A DNA stretch of 64,000 bases, taken from assembly GCF_900100395.1 (NCBI RefSeq), contig NZ_FNFB01000019.1, positions 1 to 64,000 on the forward strand. The letters are read 5' to 3'. Shown here piece by piece: positions 25,157 to 34,094 of this stretch (positions are counted from its first letter, which is position 1; each line of letters opens with the position of its first letter). The notes beneath the pieces were generated by a model. That model searched no databases, was not told the DNA's origin, and saw only the letters and a list, made by a program, of their open reading frames with translations. Source of the DNA: Nonomuraea maritima (GTDB lineage Bacteria; Actinomycetota; Actinomycetes; Streptosporangiales; Streptosporangiaceae). A program made the position numbers and the translations under genes.

Positions 25157-25735
25157 GTGGCCGACACCGTTCTCACCAGGCAGCAGATCCTCGACGCCAC
25201 CGAGGACGTGCTGCGACGGTACGGACCGGCCAAGGCGACGGTCGCCGACGTCGCGCGCGCCCTGACCGTCAGCCCGGGCAGCATCTACCGCCACTTCCCG
25301 ACCAAGTCGGCCCTGCGCGAGGCCGTCGCCGGTGACTGGCTCGACCGCGTCCACGGCGGCCTCAAGGAGATCGCGGCGCTGGACACCCCCGCGCCCGAAC
25401 GCCTCAGGCAGTGGCTGACGACCCTCTTCCACTCCAAGAAGACCCACGCGCGCGACGAACCCGAGCTGTTCGGCATCTACACGCTCCTGGTCACCGAACA
25501 CAGCGAGGTCGGCGTGGCCCACGTCCAGGACCTCGTCGCGCAGATCCGAGTGATCATCAGCTCGGGCATCGAGCGCGGCGAGTTCACCGGGTGCGACGCG
25601 GGCGTCGCGGCCACCGCCGTCTTCTCGGCGACGGCGCAGTTCCACAACCCCCTGCACGCCCGCGAATGGTCCTCCCCCGACATCGACCGCACCTTCGAAG
25701 CGGTGACCGACCTGTTGCTCGCCGGCCTGAGGTAA
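25157..25735 (+). CDS. TetR-family transcriptional regulator
   Basis: 192 residues from GTG 25157 with AGGAGG seven bases upstream. The N-terminal TetR HTH is well conserved (TVADVARALTVSPGSIYRHFPTKSALREAV); the C-terminal ligand domain has low-similarity helices. It lies directly after the aldo/keto reductase on the same strand, so it most likely represses that gene through the 17-bp inverted repeat at 23994-24033. Confidence 0.87.
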   Translation: MADTVLTRQQILDATEDVLRRYGPAKATVADVARALTVSPGSIYRHFPTKSALREAVAGDWLDRVHGGLKEIAALDTPAPERLRQWLTTLFHSKKTHARDEPELFGIYTLLVTEHSEVGVAHVQDLVAQIRVIISSGIERGEFTGCDAGVAATAVFSATAQFHNPLHAREWSSPDIDRTFEAVTDLLLAGLR

Positions 25736-25777
25736 ACGCGTCGACAGAGTCGTCGCCCGCCGCCTAGGGTGCCGCCC

Positions 25778-26257
25778 ATGGCAGATGACCGGTGCGCCTG
25801 CGGCGCGGCCGCCGGGCCGCTGGGCCTGTGCGCGGACTACTACCACGCCATCCTGGCCGAGGAGCAGTCCGACCCCGAGATGTACTCCTGGCACGCGCCC
25901 GTGGTCTGCGCGTACCTCCTGCAGCATCCCGCCGAAGGGCACCGACGGTACCTCGACTTCCAGTTCCGCCTGCTGCAGCTCTACCTGGACCAAGGGCTCG
26001 ACGCCCTGCATCGCGTGTCAGCTCATCAGGTGGCGCGCAACAACCACCGCTCACGCTCGAGCTACGACACGAGGTCCTTCGAGGGGTACGCCCCCCTTCC
26101 CCAGGACGGCTTTCCCCAGGGCTTTCGCGCCTCTTTCAGCGGGTTGCCGGCCGTGGACAGCAGCTTCGTCTTCGACGGGCATCCGGCGTACGGGCGACGT
26201 ATCCAGACCATCGCCGAGGCGACCCTGGAGGCGTGGCGCACCGGTCAGCCACGATGA
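25778..26257 (+). CDS. DUF5946 family protein
   Basis: 159 residues from ATG 25778 (a GTG three codons earlier is possible). It begins with a CACG motif and a third Cys (GLCADYYHAILAEE), then HAPVVCAYLLQHP, the pattern of DUF5946 proteins, probably a small metal-binding domain. No function is known. The 3' end overlaps the convergent membrane-protein gene by 13 bases. Confidence 0.65.
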   Translation: MADDRCACGAAAGPLGLCADYYHAILAEEQSDPEMYSWHAPVVCAYLLQHPAEGHRRYLDFQFRLLQLYLDQGLDALHRVSAHQVARNNHRSRSSYDTRSFEGYAPLPQDGFPQGFRASFSGLPAVDSSFVFDGHPAYGRRIQTIAEATLEAWRTGQPR

Positions 26258-27981
26258 ACGACCTTCTTCGTGGAACGGCCGGGGTAGACGACGATCAGGT
26301 GCTCCTCGGCGGACATGTCCGGGTGGCGCGGGCGCAGGCGTGAGTAGACACGCATCCGGTACGGGCCGGGGCCCGCGACGGCGAGGTTGGGCAGCGGCTC
26401 GACCGCCCCGCTGTCGCCGCCCTCCGGGTACGGCGGCACGACCAACCGGCCACTACGGCTCCGGACGCCCACCTCCACCACATCGCGCCAGCCCTTGAGA
26501 CGGAGCGGCGGCGCCGACCGGAACGCCTTGACCGTGAGACACATCGGCCTGTCGGTGTGGGTCAGCACGACGGCGGCGCTGCCGGCAGCGTCGACGATCC
26601 CGTCCTCCGGGAAAGGGTCTTCTTCTCCGATGCCGTCCCGGTCGTCCCGGACGGCGTAGCCGCCTCCTTCGCCGAACAGGTACGCGGCCGTACCCTGCCT
26701 TCTGCCCCGCATCCTCGGCCAGGGGTCGGTGCAGCGGTCGCTCATCGCGGCGACCTCGGCCTCCCACGCCACGTACTCGCGCGCCCGTTCCTCCTGGTCC
26801 CGCATGGTCTCGACCCGCTGCCGGGCGACGACGTCGGGACACAGGAACTCGAGCGCATCGAGTCCGGCCGGGGTCAACACACCCTCCCGGTGGTCTCCCG
26901 CGCACAGCCGATCGCCGTACGCGAGGACGTGCTGGTCCGGCTCGTCCTCGCCGAACACCGGCCTGTCGAAGACGCCCGTCCTGGCCAGGCAGAGGTACGC
27001 CTGCCGCCGGTCCACCGGCCGGGTGTCGGCGTAGGGGCGGACCTGGTCGCCGCAGCCCACGTCCGTGCCGGTGAAGCTGTACCTGGCGCCTTCCTCGGCG
27101 CCGACCGCGGCGAGCGGCAGCGCGAGCGCGACGGCGAGCGGCAGCCGCGAGCCCCGGGCGGCGGCAGGCTGAGCGGCGGCGGGCTGCGGGGCGGACGTGC
27201 CGAGCTCGTGAGCGGTACGCGCCAGCCACACCGCGTTGACCAGGCCGATCGCGCCCACGGCGAGCGGCGCACCGGCGAACGACACGTACCCGGCCACGGT
27301 GGCGAGCAACGGGACGGCCAGCGGGCTGACCATCACGACCCGCCCACAGGTGATCGTGGTTTCACTCCAGCGTCCGTCGCGTCTCTGTCCGATGATCAGC
27401 AGCACCAGACCACCCATGCTCGCCACGCCCGGCAGGGCGAGCAGCACCGGCGTGCCGGCGCCGCTGAGGATCAGCGCCCACGAAGCCGGAACGCCGCCCA
27501 GGACGAGCACGAGGACGCTCACCCGGAGCCAGGCCGAGACCCCCGAGAAGACCCGCACCAGCAGGACCACCGTGACGACCCACACGGCATAGCCCAGAGC
27601 CGCGTCATAGACCCCGGACACCACCGCCTCGACCAGCTCCCAGAGCACCAGATCACCGGCGACACCGACGTAGAGCAGCCGCCGGAGCCACACCACGTCA
27701 CGCGGCAACCCCTCGGCGAGCGGCAGCGCCGGACCCCGCAACACCTGCCAGAGCACCCAAGCGTTGAACCCGCACTTCGCGGCGAGCAACAGCCATAGCC
27801 AGCCGTCCTCCTCCCCGGAGGGGACGTACGTCAAGGCGCCCGCAGCCAACACCGACAGATCTCGGGTGACGGCAGCGAACACCCCCGCGCCGACCATCGC
27901 CACCAGGTAAACCCCGACAACGAGGGCAGCCACCCGCCCGAACCGGTACCGGCCGACATTCCGCAGCACGCTGCGGATCAT
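26245..27981 (-). CDS. Large membrane protein with C-terminal external domain
   Basis: 578 residues. About eight membrane spans occupy residues 15-300, and a hydrophilic region follows (about 310-578) with Cys residues and acidic clusters, probably outside the cell. No catalytic motif or family is recognised. It is monocistronic, convergent with the DUF5946 gene, and has no close neighbour upstream on its strand. Confidence 0.65.
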   Translation of the reverse strand: MIRSVLRNVGRYRFGRVAALVVGVYLVAMVGAGVFAAVTRDLSVLAAGALTYVPSGEEDGWLWLLLAAKCGFNAWVLWQVLRGPALPLAEGLPRDVVWLRRLLYVGVAGDLVLWELVEAVVSGVYDAALGYAVWVVTVVLLVRVFSGVSAWLRVSVLVLVLGGVPASWALILSGAGTPVLLALPGVASMGGLVLLIIGQRRDGRWSETTITCGRVVMVSPLAVPLLATVAGYVSFAGAPLAVGAIGLVNAVWLARTAHELGTSAPQPAAAQPAAARGSRLPLAVALALPLAAVGAEEGARYSFTGTDVGCGDQVRPYADTRPVDRRQAYLCLARTGVFDRPVFGEDEPDQHVLAYGDRLCAGDHREGVLTPAGLDALEFLCPDVVARQRVETMRDQEERAREYVAWEAEVAAMSDRCTDPWPRMRGRRQGTAAYLFGEGGGYAVRDDRDGIGEEDPFPEDGIVDAAGSAAVVLTHTDRPMCLTVKAFRSAPPLRLKGWRDVVEVGVRSRSGRLVVPPYPEGGDSGAVEPLPNLAVAGPGPYRMRVYSRLRPRHPDMSAEEHLIVVYPGRSTKKVVHRG

Positions 27982-28193
27982 CCCAGCGCCATGCCCCCGA
28001 AACCTGCCATGACCGAGATCGTTATAAGCCGGTCACGCCACCACCATGCCGACAGGCCGGCGCACCCGCCACGAGCACGGCCACCTCGGCCGGCCGCGAC
28101 GAAGAGTGCCGGCGGAGGCGCTCGACAGGGGTACTCGTCAGGACTCTGCTGAGTTCCGGCGGCGGGCGACGTCCATCGCCGCCGCAGAGGTGG

Positions 28194-29438
28194 TCAGCCG
28201 TTCCGCCACGTCCCCTGCGCCACCGCAGGGACGAACGCGTCCAGGCCGGACACCGGGAAGCGTACGGTCTCGCCGGTCTCGGCGGACAGGTACGCGGCCA
28301 TCATGAGCTCGCTGACCTCGACCCCATGTTCCAGGCTCTCGCGCGGCTGCCGCCGGGCGAGGAAGTCGGCGCTCACCACACGGTTCTCGGTCGTGTACCC
28401 GTACGTCATGGCCTCGTCGGACACGATCGGCAGCAGCCCCTGCTCCGCGCCCTGCTTCTCGACGAGGTCCTCGCCCTCGGGCGAGCGGATCTCGCGGCTG
28501 AGGAACAGCTGCGCCTCGGTGCTCAGTGTGCCCGCGCTCAGCGAGTACTCCGGGCCGAGCAGCTCGAACGTCAGCCGCAGCCCCGGCCCGACGTAGCTCC
28601 ACGACGTGGTCGCCTCGACGACCGTCTCCTCGCCGTCGCCGTTGCGGAACGTGATGGTGGCGTGGGCGTAGTCCTCGGCGGGCCGCCGGGCGTAGTCGAC
28701 GCCGAACCGCTCGGCCAGTTGCGCGGCGTGCCGCTTGCGTGACCACTTGAGCGAGGCGATCTGCGCGCTCACCGACACGGGGGTGAGCCAGTCCGACTGG
28801 TCGGCGCCGGGCGGCGTCAGCAGGTAGCGTCCGGCTTCGATCGAGTGGCACATCATGTCGCTGAGCACGCCGCCGCCCTGCCGCGTGCCGTCCCAGAACC
28901 AGGCGGCGTGCGGGCCGCTGTGCTCCTCGGCGCAGCGGGCGAGGTAGGGCGTCCCGGCGAGCGCGGCCCCCCTGGTCCACAGCAGCTCGTGTCCGCGCGT
29001 CACCGCGGGCGCGTACACCTGGTTCTCCAGGTACGCGTGCAGCAGCCCCGCGCCCTCGACCAGCTCGAGCACGCGGCGGGCCTCGGCGAGCGTGCGGCCG
29101 AGCGGCTTCTCGACGGCGATGCCGACGAGCGAGGCGCGTCCGGACGTGACCTCGTCCGCGATGGTCTCGACGACGGCGAGCCTGGCGTGGTTCGGCGCCA
29201 CCACCCAGACGGCGTCGACTCGCGGGTCGCGGACAAGTTCGCGCAGATCGGTGTAGGCGCGGGCGTCGCCGACCCGCAGCTCGCGGCAGCGGTCGGCGAG
29301 CGCCTGCGCGCTCTCGGCCCGCGGGCTCTGGACGGCCACGATGTCGCCGTCGCGTACGCCGGTCCACGACGTGACGTGGAAGTTCGCCATGAATCCGGCG
29401 CCGACGATGCCGACCCCGAGGCGTTCGCTGTTCTGCAT
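28194..29438 (-). CDS. Gfo/Idh/MocA-family sugar dehydrogenase
   Basis: 414 residues from ATG 29438. The Rossmann domain starts with LGVGIVGAGFMANFH; the family EKP motif is present (GIAVEKPLGRTLAEA), and the substrate domain follows with GGGVLSDMMCHSIEAGRYLL (the usual catalytic-His helix, here with DMMCHS). These enzymes oxidise or epimerise sugars or inositols with NAD(P). It follows the sugar importer permease by 13 bases and is the last gene of that operon, so it probably acts on the imported sugar. Confidence 0.87.
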   Translation of the reverse strand: MQNSERLGVGIVGAGFMANFHVTSWTGVRDGDIVAVQSPRAESAQALADRCRELRVGDARAYTDLRELVRDPRVDAVWVVAPNHARLAVVETIADEVTSGRASLVGIAVEKPLGRTLAEARRVLELVEGAGLLHAYLENQVYAPAVTRGHELLWTRGAALAGTPYLARCAEEHSGPHAAWFWDGTRQGGGVLSDMMCHSIEAGRYLLTPPGADQSDWLTPVSVSAQIASLKWSRKRHAAQLAERFGVDYARRPAEDYAHATITFRNGDGEETVVEATTSWSYVGPGLRLTFELLGPEYSLSAGTLSTEAQLFLSREIRSPEGEDLVEKQGAEQGLLPIVSDEAMTYGYTTENRVVSADFLARRQPRESLEHGVEVSELMMAAYLSAETGETVRFPVSGLDAFVPAVAQGTWRNG

Positions 29439-29451
29439 CGTGGAAGGACCC

Positions 29452-30432
29452 CTAACTTCGAAGGCGTCGCTGCCGCCCGTACAGCGACAGCAGGACGAGC
29501 AGGACGACGCCGTTGACGACGGTGCGCCCGGCACCGCCGATGTCCAGCGTGGTGAGCAGACCCTGAAGGACGGTGAGCACGATCGCGCCGACCGCGGTGC
29601 CGGCGTACCCGCCGATGCCGCCGGCGAGCATCGTCCCTCCGATGACGACGGCCGCCACCGACGGCAGCATGTACTGGTCGGCCAGGTCGAGGAAGACCGA
29701 CTCGGTGTAGCCGAGCAGCAGGATGCCGCCCAGCCCGGCGAACGTCGCGGACAGCACGTACGCGACGATCAGGGTGCGGTCGGCCCGGACGCCGCTCAGC
29801 TCAGCGGCGGTGCGGTTCGCCCCCACGGCGAACAGGTTCCAGCCGAACGTCGTGCGGCGCAGCAGCCAGACGGCGAGCAGGCCGAGCGCCGCCCACAGGA
29901 ACAGCAGCCCCGGCAGGTCGAAGATGAGCCGGCCGTTGACCAGCGACGTGAGCGCGGGCGCGGCCCGTCCGCTGGCCTGCCCGCCGGTGTAGGCGAGGAT
30001 CAGGCCCTGCACCACGCCGATCATGCCGAGCGTCATGACGAACGGCGGGATGCGCAGCAGCGTCACGCCGAGCCCGTTGACCAGCCCGATCGCCGCGGCG
30101 ACCGCGAGCGCCAGGGCCACGGCCGGTACGAGGTCACCGTCGTCGCCGGCCATCACCCGCGACCCGATGATGGCCGCGAACGTGGCCACCTTGCCGACGG
30201 ACAGGTCCACGCCGCCGCCACCCGCGATGATCACGATGGTCTGGCCGATCGCGATGACGCCGAGGAACGCCGCCACCCGCATGAGGTTGACCAGTTGGCC
30301 GTACCCGGCGAACCCGGGCGAGACGAGCTCCCCGGCGATCACGAGCGCGACGGCGATCGCGCCCGCCAGCGCCACCGGCCCCGGCCGCCAGGACAGGACC
30401 CGCCGCGGCGCCTCCACGGTAGGTGCGCTCAT
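29452..30432 (-). CDS. Ribose-type sugar ABC transporter permease (second)
   Basis: 326 residues from ATG 30432, overlapping the first permease (ATGA). BPD_transp_2 family: IGQTIVIIAGGGGVDLSVGKV, then LRIPPFVMTLGMIGVVQGL, AVGANRTAAELSGV and MLPSVAAVVIGGTMLAGG. About nine to ten spans. It forms a heterodimer with the permease at 30429-31394, as is common in such operons. Confidence 0.88.
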   Translation of the reverse strand: MSAPTVEAPRRVLSWRPGPVALAGAIAVALVIAGELVSPGFAGYGQLVNLMRVAAFLGVIAIGQTIVIIAGGGGVDLSVGKVATFAAIIGSRVMAGDDGDLVPAVALALAVAAAIGLVNGLGVTLLRIPPFVMTLGMIGVVQGLILAYTGGQASGRAAPALTSLVNGRLIFDLPGLLFLWAALGLLAVWLLRRTTFGWNLFAVGANRTAAELSGVRADRTLIVAYVLSATFAGLGGILLLGYTESVFLDLADQYMLPSVAAVVIGGTMLAGGIGGYAGTAVGAIVLTVLQGLLTTLDIGGAGRTVVNGVVLLVLLSLYGRQRRLRS

Positions 30433-31394
30433 GCCGCCGGCCTCCTCTTCTGCAGAGCCGGGATCCCGGCGAGGGCGAGCGCGAGGATGATCACGGCGCC
30501 GTTGACGAGCTGGCGGTACGTCGTCGGCACGTCGGCGAAGAACACGATGTTCGTGACCAGCGCGAGCACGATGGCGCCGAGGATGGACCCGCCCGCCCCG
30601 CCGCGCCCGCCGGCCAGCGCCGTGCCGCCGAGCACCACCGCGGCGACCGACGCGAGCGTCAACTCGTTGCCGACGAACGGGTCGCCGGAGCCGGTGTTGG
30701 CGAGGACCGCCAGCGCCGCGAGCGCCGCGAACAGCCCGCCCAGCACGTACGCCAGGACCCGCGTCCGCGCGACGGGCACCAGCGACGCGTACGCCGCCTC
30801 CGGGTCGCCGCCGACGGCGTAGACGTGCCGCAGCACGCGGTGCCGGCGCAGCACCCACCAGAGCAGCGCGAGCCCGAGGATCGCGAGCAGCGCGACCGGC
30901 ACCCCGAGGACGGCGTCGCGGTACACCGTGGTGACCTCGATCGGTACCGAGCCGCCGGGGGTGGGCAGCACCACGAGCGCCAGCCCGGAGAAGACGAAGC
31001 TCGTCGCGAACGTCGCCACGATCGGCTGCAGCCGCAAGAGCGCGACGACCAGCCCGTTCAGCGCGCCGCAGGCCAGTCCGACGCCCAGCGCGGCGGCCAC
31101 GGCGAGCGGGAGCCGGTCGAGCCGCCCGTCGAGGAGCTGGACGGCGGCGACGGCGGACAGCGTGACCTGCGCGCCGAGCGAGAGGTCGATGCCGCCGCTG
31201 AGCACCACGATCGTCTGCCCGACGGCGATCGCGACCAGCGGGACGAACGTCGCGAAGTTGGAGGTGAGCGCGTAGGCGCTCCAGAAGTTCGGCTGCAGCG
31301 CCGAGTTGACGACAACGGCCGCGACCAGCATCGCGACGGTCGCCGTCCCGGACAGCTGCACGCCGGGCAGCCTGATCTCGCGCAGGACGTTCAC
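30429..31394 (-). CDS. Ribose-type sugar ABC transporter permease (first)
   Basis: 321 residues from GTG 31394, which overlaps the ATPase stop (GTGA). The same family as the next gene: VAIAVGQTIVVLSGGIDLSL, LQPIVATFATSFVFSGLAL, YAVGGDPEAAYASLV and LASVAAVVLGGTALAGG. The frame stays open far upstream across the ATPase gene, but that part is out-of-frame translation of the ATPase. Confidence 0.88.
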   Translation of the reverse strand: MNVLREIRLPGVQLSGTATVAMLVAAVVVNSALQPNFWSAYALTSNFATFVPLVAIAVGQTIVVLSGGIDLSLGAQVTLSAVAAVQLLDGRLDRLPLAVAAALGVGLACGALNGLVVALLRLQPIVATFATSFVFSGLALVVLPTPGGSVPIEVTTVYRDAVLGVPVALLAILGLALLWWVLRRHRVLRHVYAVGGDPEAAYASLVPVARTRVLAYVLGGLFAALAALAVLANTGSGDPFVGNELTLASVAAVVLGGTALAGGRGGAGGSILGAIVLALVTNIVFFADVPTTYRQLVNGAVIILALALAGIPALQKRRPAA

Positions 31395-32914
31395 AGCGAC
31401 TCCCCAGGGGCGAGCCGCAGCGCGCTGGACACCAGCCGGTTCTCGGTGACGGCCGCCGCGGCCAGCTCCTCGGCGACGGCGCCCTCGAACAGCACCAGCA
31501 CGCGGTCGCTCAGCTCGGCCAGCTCCCGGTTGTCGCTGGAGTTGAGGACGACGATCGCGCCGTCGTCTGCGAGGGCGCGGACGATCGCGTAGATCTCCTC
31601 CTTGGCGCCGACGTCGACGCCCTTGGTCGGGTCGTCGAGCAGCACCACGCGCGGCTGGTCGAGCAGCCATTTGCCGATGACGACCTTCTGCTGGTTGCCG
31701 CCCGACAGCGTGGACACGGGGTCGGCCGGCGAGCCGAGCTTGATCTGCAGGCGGTCGACCATCGTCCGGGCGGCGCGCCGTTCGGACGACGCGCGCAGCG
31801 CGAACCTCCCCAGCGCCCGGCGGTGCATGCTGGCCAGCGACAGGTTCTCCTGGATCGGCCGGGAGGCGAACATGCCTTGCCTGCCGCGGTCGCCGGGCAC
31901 CAGCGCGATCCCGGCGCGGGCAGCCCTCGCGGGGGAGGTCAGCGGCAGCGGCTCGCCGTCCAGCAGCGCCTCGCCCGCGGTGATCCGGGCGGCGCCGAAC
32001 AGGGCGAGCAGGAGCTCCGACTGGCCCTGCCCCTGCAGCCCGCCGAGTCCCAGCACCTCGCCGCCGCGTACGGTGAAGGACACGTCGCGCAGCCGGTCGG
32101 TGGTGAGCCCGCGCACCTCGAGCACCGCCGCTCCGGCTCCCGCCGGCGGCGGGGCCACGGCGAGGTCCGCGGGGTGCGGCAAGTCGCCGACCATGAGCCG
32201 GACCAGCTCGTCCTCGCCGGTGGCGGCCAGCTCGACGGTGCCGACGGTACGCCCGTTGCGCAGCACCGTCGCGCGGTCGCACAGCGCGAACACCTCGTCC
32301 AGCCGGTGCGAGGTGAACAGTACGAGCACGCCCGCCGCGCGCAGCTCCCGCACCACCTCGAACAGCACCTCGACCTGCTCCTTGTGCAGGGACGCGGTGG
32401 CCTCGTCCAGGACGAGAACGCGCGGCTCGCGGGCGAGCGCCTTCGCGACCTCGACGATCTGCTGCTCGCCGGGCCCGAGCGTGCCGGCCGGCCGATCCAG
32501 CGGCAGCCGTCCGGAGAACGCGGCGGCGAACCGCTCCAGCGCGGCGGCGGCGCGGTCGCGGGCGGCGCGGTGGTCGAGGAACCCCCACCGGCGGACCGGC
32601 TCAAGACCGAGCACCACGTTCTGCGTCACCGTGAGGTCGCCGACGATGCTGAGCTGCTGGTGGACGGCGGCGACGCCGAGCGCGTGCGCGTCGCGCGGGC
32701 CGCCGATGCGCGCCGCCTCGCCGTCGATCCTGATCTCGCCGGAGTCGGGGACGACCGTGCCGGCGAGCGTCTTGTCGAGCGTGCTCTTGCCCGAGCCGTT
32801 GGGGCCGAGCAGGGCGTGCACCTCACCGCCCACCGCGGTGAGGTCGGCCCCGTCGAGCGCCTGGACGCCGCCGTACCGCTTGCGGACGCCGGTCATCTCC
32901 AGGAGCGTGCTCAT
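31391..32914 (-). CDS. Ribose-type sugar ABC transporter ATP-binding protein (double NBD)
   Basis: 507 residues from ATG 32914, overlapping the binding-protein stop (ATGA). Two nucleotide-binding domains: the first has Walker A GPNGSGKST and Walker B VLVLDEATASL but a changed signature (LGPGEQQ in place of LSGGQ). The second has a degenerate Walker A (GGLQGQGQSEL) and an intact signature LSGGNQQK. This asymmetry is normal for RbsA/XylG-type ATPases. It energises the two permeases downstream. Confidence 0.9.
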   Translation of the reverse strand: MSTLLEMTGVRKRYGGVQALDGADLTAVGGEVHALLGPNGSGKSTLDKTLAGTVVPDSGEIRIDGEAARIGGPRDAHALGVAAVHQQLSIVGDLTVTQNVVLGLEPVRRWGFLDHRAARDRAAAALERFAAAFSGRLPLDRPAGTLGPGEQQIVEVAKALAREPRVLVLDEATASLHKEQVEVLFEVVRELRAAGVLVLFTSHRLDEVFALCDRATVLRNGRTVGTVELAATGEDELVRLMVGDLPHPADLAVAPPPAGAGAAVLEVRGLTTDRLRDVSFTVRGGEVLGLGGLQGQGQSELLLALFGAARITAGEALLDGEPLPLTSPARAARAGIALVPGDRGRQGMFASRPIQENLSLASMHRRALGRFALRASSERRAARTMVDRLQIKLGSPADPVSTLSGGNQQKVVIGKWLLDQPRVVLLDDPTKGVDVGAKEEIYAIVRALADDGAIVVLNSSDNRELAELSDRVLVLFEGAVAEELAAAAVTENRLVSSALRLAPGESL

Positions 32915-33972
32915 TGGAAGTATTCCGCTGCCTGTTCGGGGGTGAGCGAGCCGTCGAGGCTGTAGGCGTCGCTCTCGCCGCCCGCGGCGCCCCAGTGCTG
33001 CTCGAAGTTCGCCTGATCGACGGTGTACGGGATGGGAATGGTGACGGTGTTGCCGTTGATCTTCCCGCCGGCGAACGTCTTGCCGTCAAGAGCGTTGACC
33101 GCCATGTGCAGCGCGGAGACGGCGCCGCCTGGCGGGTTCACCACGCCGATGCTCTCGAACCCGTCGGCGCGCGCCTGGTTCCACAGCCGCATGAACCCGA
33201 CCCGGGCCTCGCCGGAGATCTTGATCTGCTTCAGCCGGTCGGCCGCCTGGACGGCGCGGAACACGCCCTCTGCCATGCCGTCCTGCGTCCAGACGCCGTC
33301 GACGTCGGGGTAGGTGGCCAGCAGGTTCGTCATCACCTGCTGCCCGGTCGCCTGGTCCCAGTTGCCGTCGGCCACGCTCAGCACGTTGACCTTGGCGTCG
33401 GCGAACACCTGCTTGGCGGCGTTCCAGCGCATCTCGTTGGCCGGGTGGCCGGCGATGCCGTTGACGACCACGATGTCGCCGCCCTCGCCGACCTGCCCGG
33501 CCAGCCACTTGGCGGAGATGCGGGCCCATTCGGCCTGGTCGATGACGACGTTCGTGACGTCCTTGGAGGTGACCGCCTGGTCGATGGCGAACACCTGGAT
33601 GCCCTGCTGCTCGGCCTCGCGGAAGACGGCGTCGAGGGCGGTCTCGGAGTTGGGGTTGACGATGATCGCGTCGACGTCCCGGTTGATGAGGTTGCGGATC
33701 TGCTGGATCTGGCCGTTGACGTCGGTGTCGGCGCTCTCGACGACCAGTTCGTCCACGGCGCCCTGCTTCTGGTACTCGGCGAACGCGGCCTGCAGCCCTT
33801 CCACCATCTGCGTACGCCACTCGCTACCGACGAACCCGTTGCTGAGCCCGATGGTGTACGGCCGCCCGCCGCCCCCGCCCGAGCCGCCGTCCGAGCTGCC
33901 GCACGCTGCCAGGATCAGGGTCAGGACGCCGGCCGCGGCACCCGCGCGCCACCTTCGACTCGGTCTCGGCAT
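32911..33972 (-). CDS. Sugar ABC transporter substrate-binding lipoprotein
   Basis: 353 residues from ATG 33972, after GGAAAGG. A lipoprotein signal with lipobox LAAC (about 22-25) is followed by a Gly/Ser linker and a periplasmic-binding-protein-like domain of the RbsB class (IGLSNGFVGSEWRTQMVEGL, RDVDAIIVNPNSETALD, VDGVWTQDGMAEGV). First gene of the sugar operon; a repressor gene of the ROK family lies just upstream on the same strand. The sugar cannot be named from sequence. Confidence 0.88.
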   Translation of the reverse strand: MPRPSRRWRAGAAAGVLTLILAACGSSDGGSGGGGGRPYTIGLSNGFVGSEWRTQMVEGLQAAFAEYQKQGAVDELVVESADTDVNGQIQQIRNLINRDVDAIIVNPNSETALDAVFREAEQQGIQVFAIDQAVTSKDVTNVVIDQAEWARISAKWLAGQVGEGGDIVVVNGIAGHPANEMRWNAAKQVFADAKVNVLSVADGNWDQATGQQVMTNLLATYPDVDGVWTQDGMAEGVFRAVQAADRLKQIKISGEARVGFMRLWNQARADGFESIGVVNPPGGAVSALHMAVNALDGKTFAGGKINGNTVTIPIPYTVDQANFEQHWGAAGGESDAYSLDGSLTPEQAAEYFQ

Positions 33973-34094
33973 CAGGACCACCTTTCCTCGGCGACTTTTC
34001 AACCAGCACGAGCAATAAGTGGCCCCATGGTGCCCCACGGCCGGTGGTGCCGTCTACCGTTCGGGAGGGCCTTTCCTGCGGCGGGCGGTCGCCG

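Noticed and set aside
28019..28193. Plus-strand ORF in the gap before the Gfo/Idh gene
   Set aside because: Arg/Pro-rich translation continuing as antisense of the dehydrogenase, no ribosome site; treated as non-coding.
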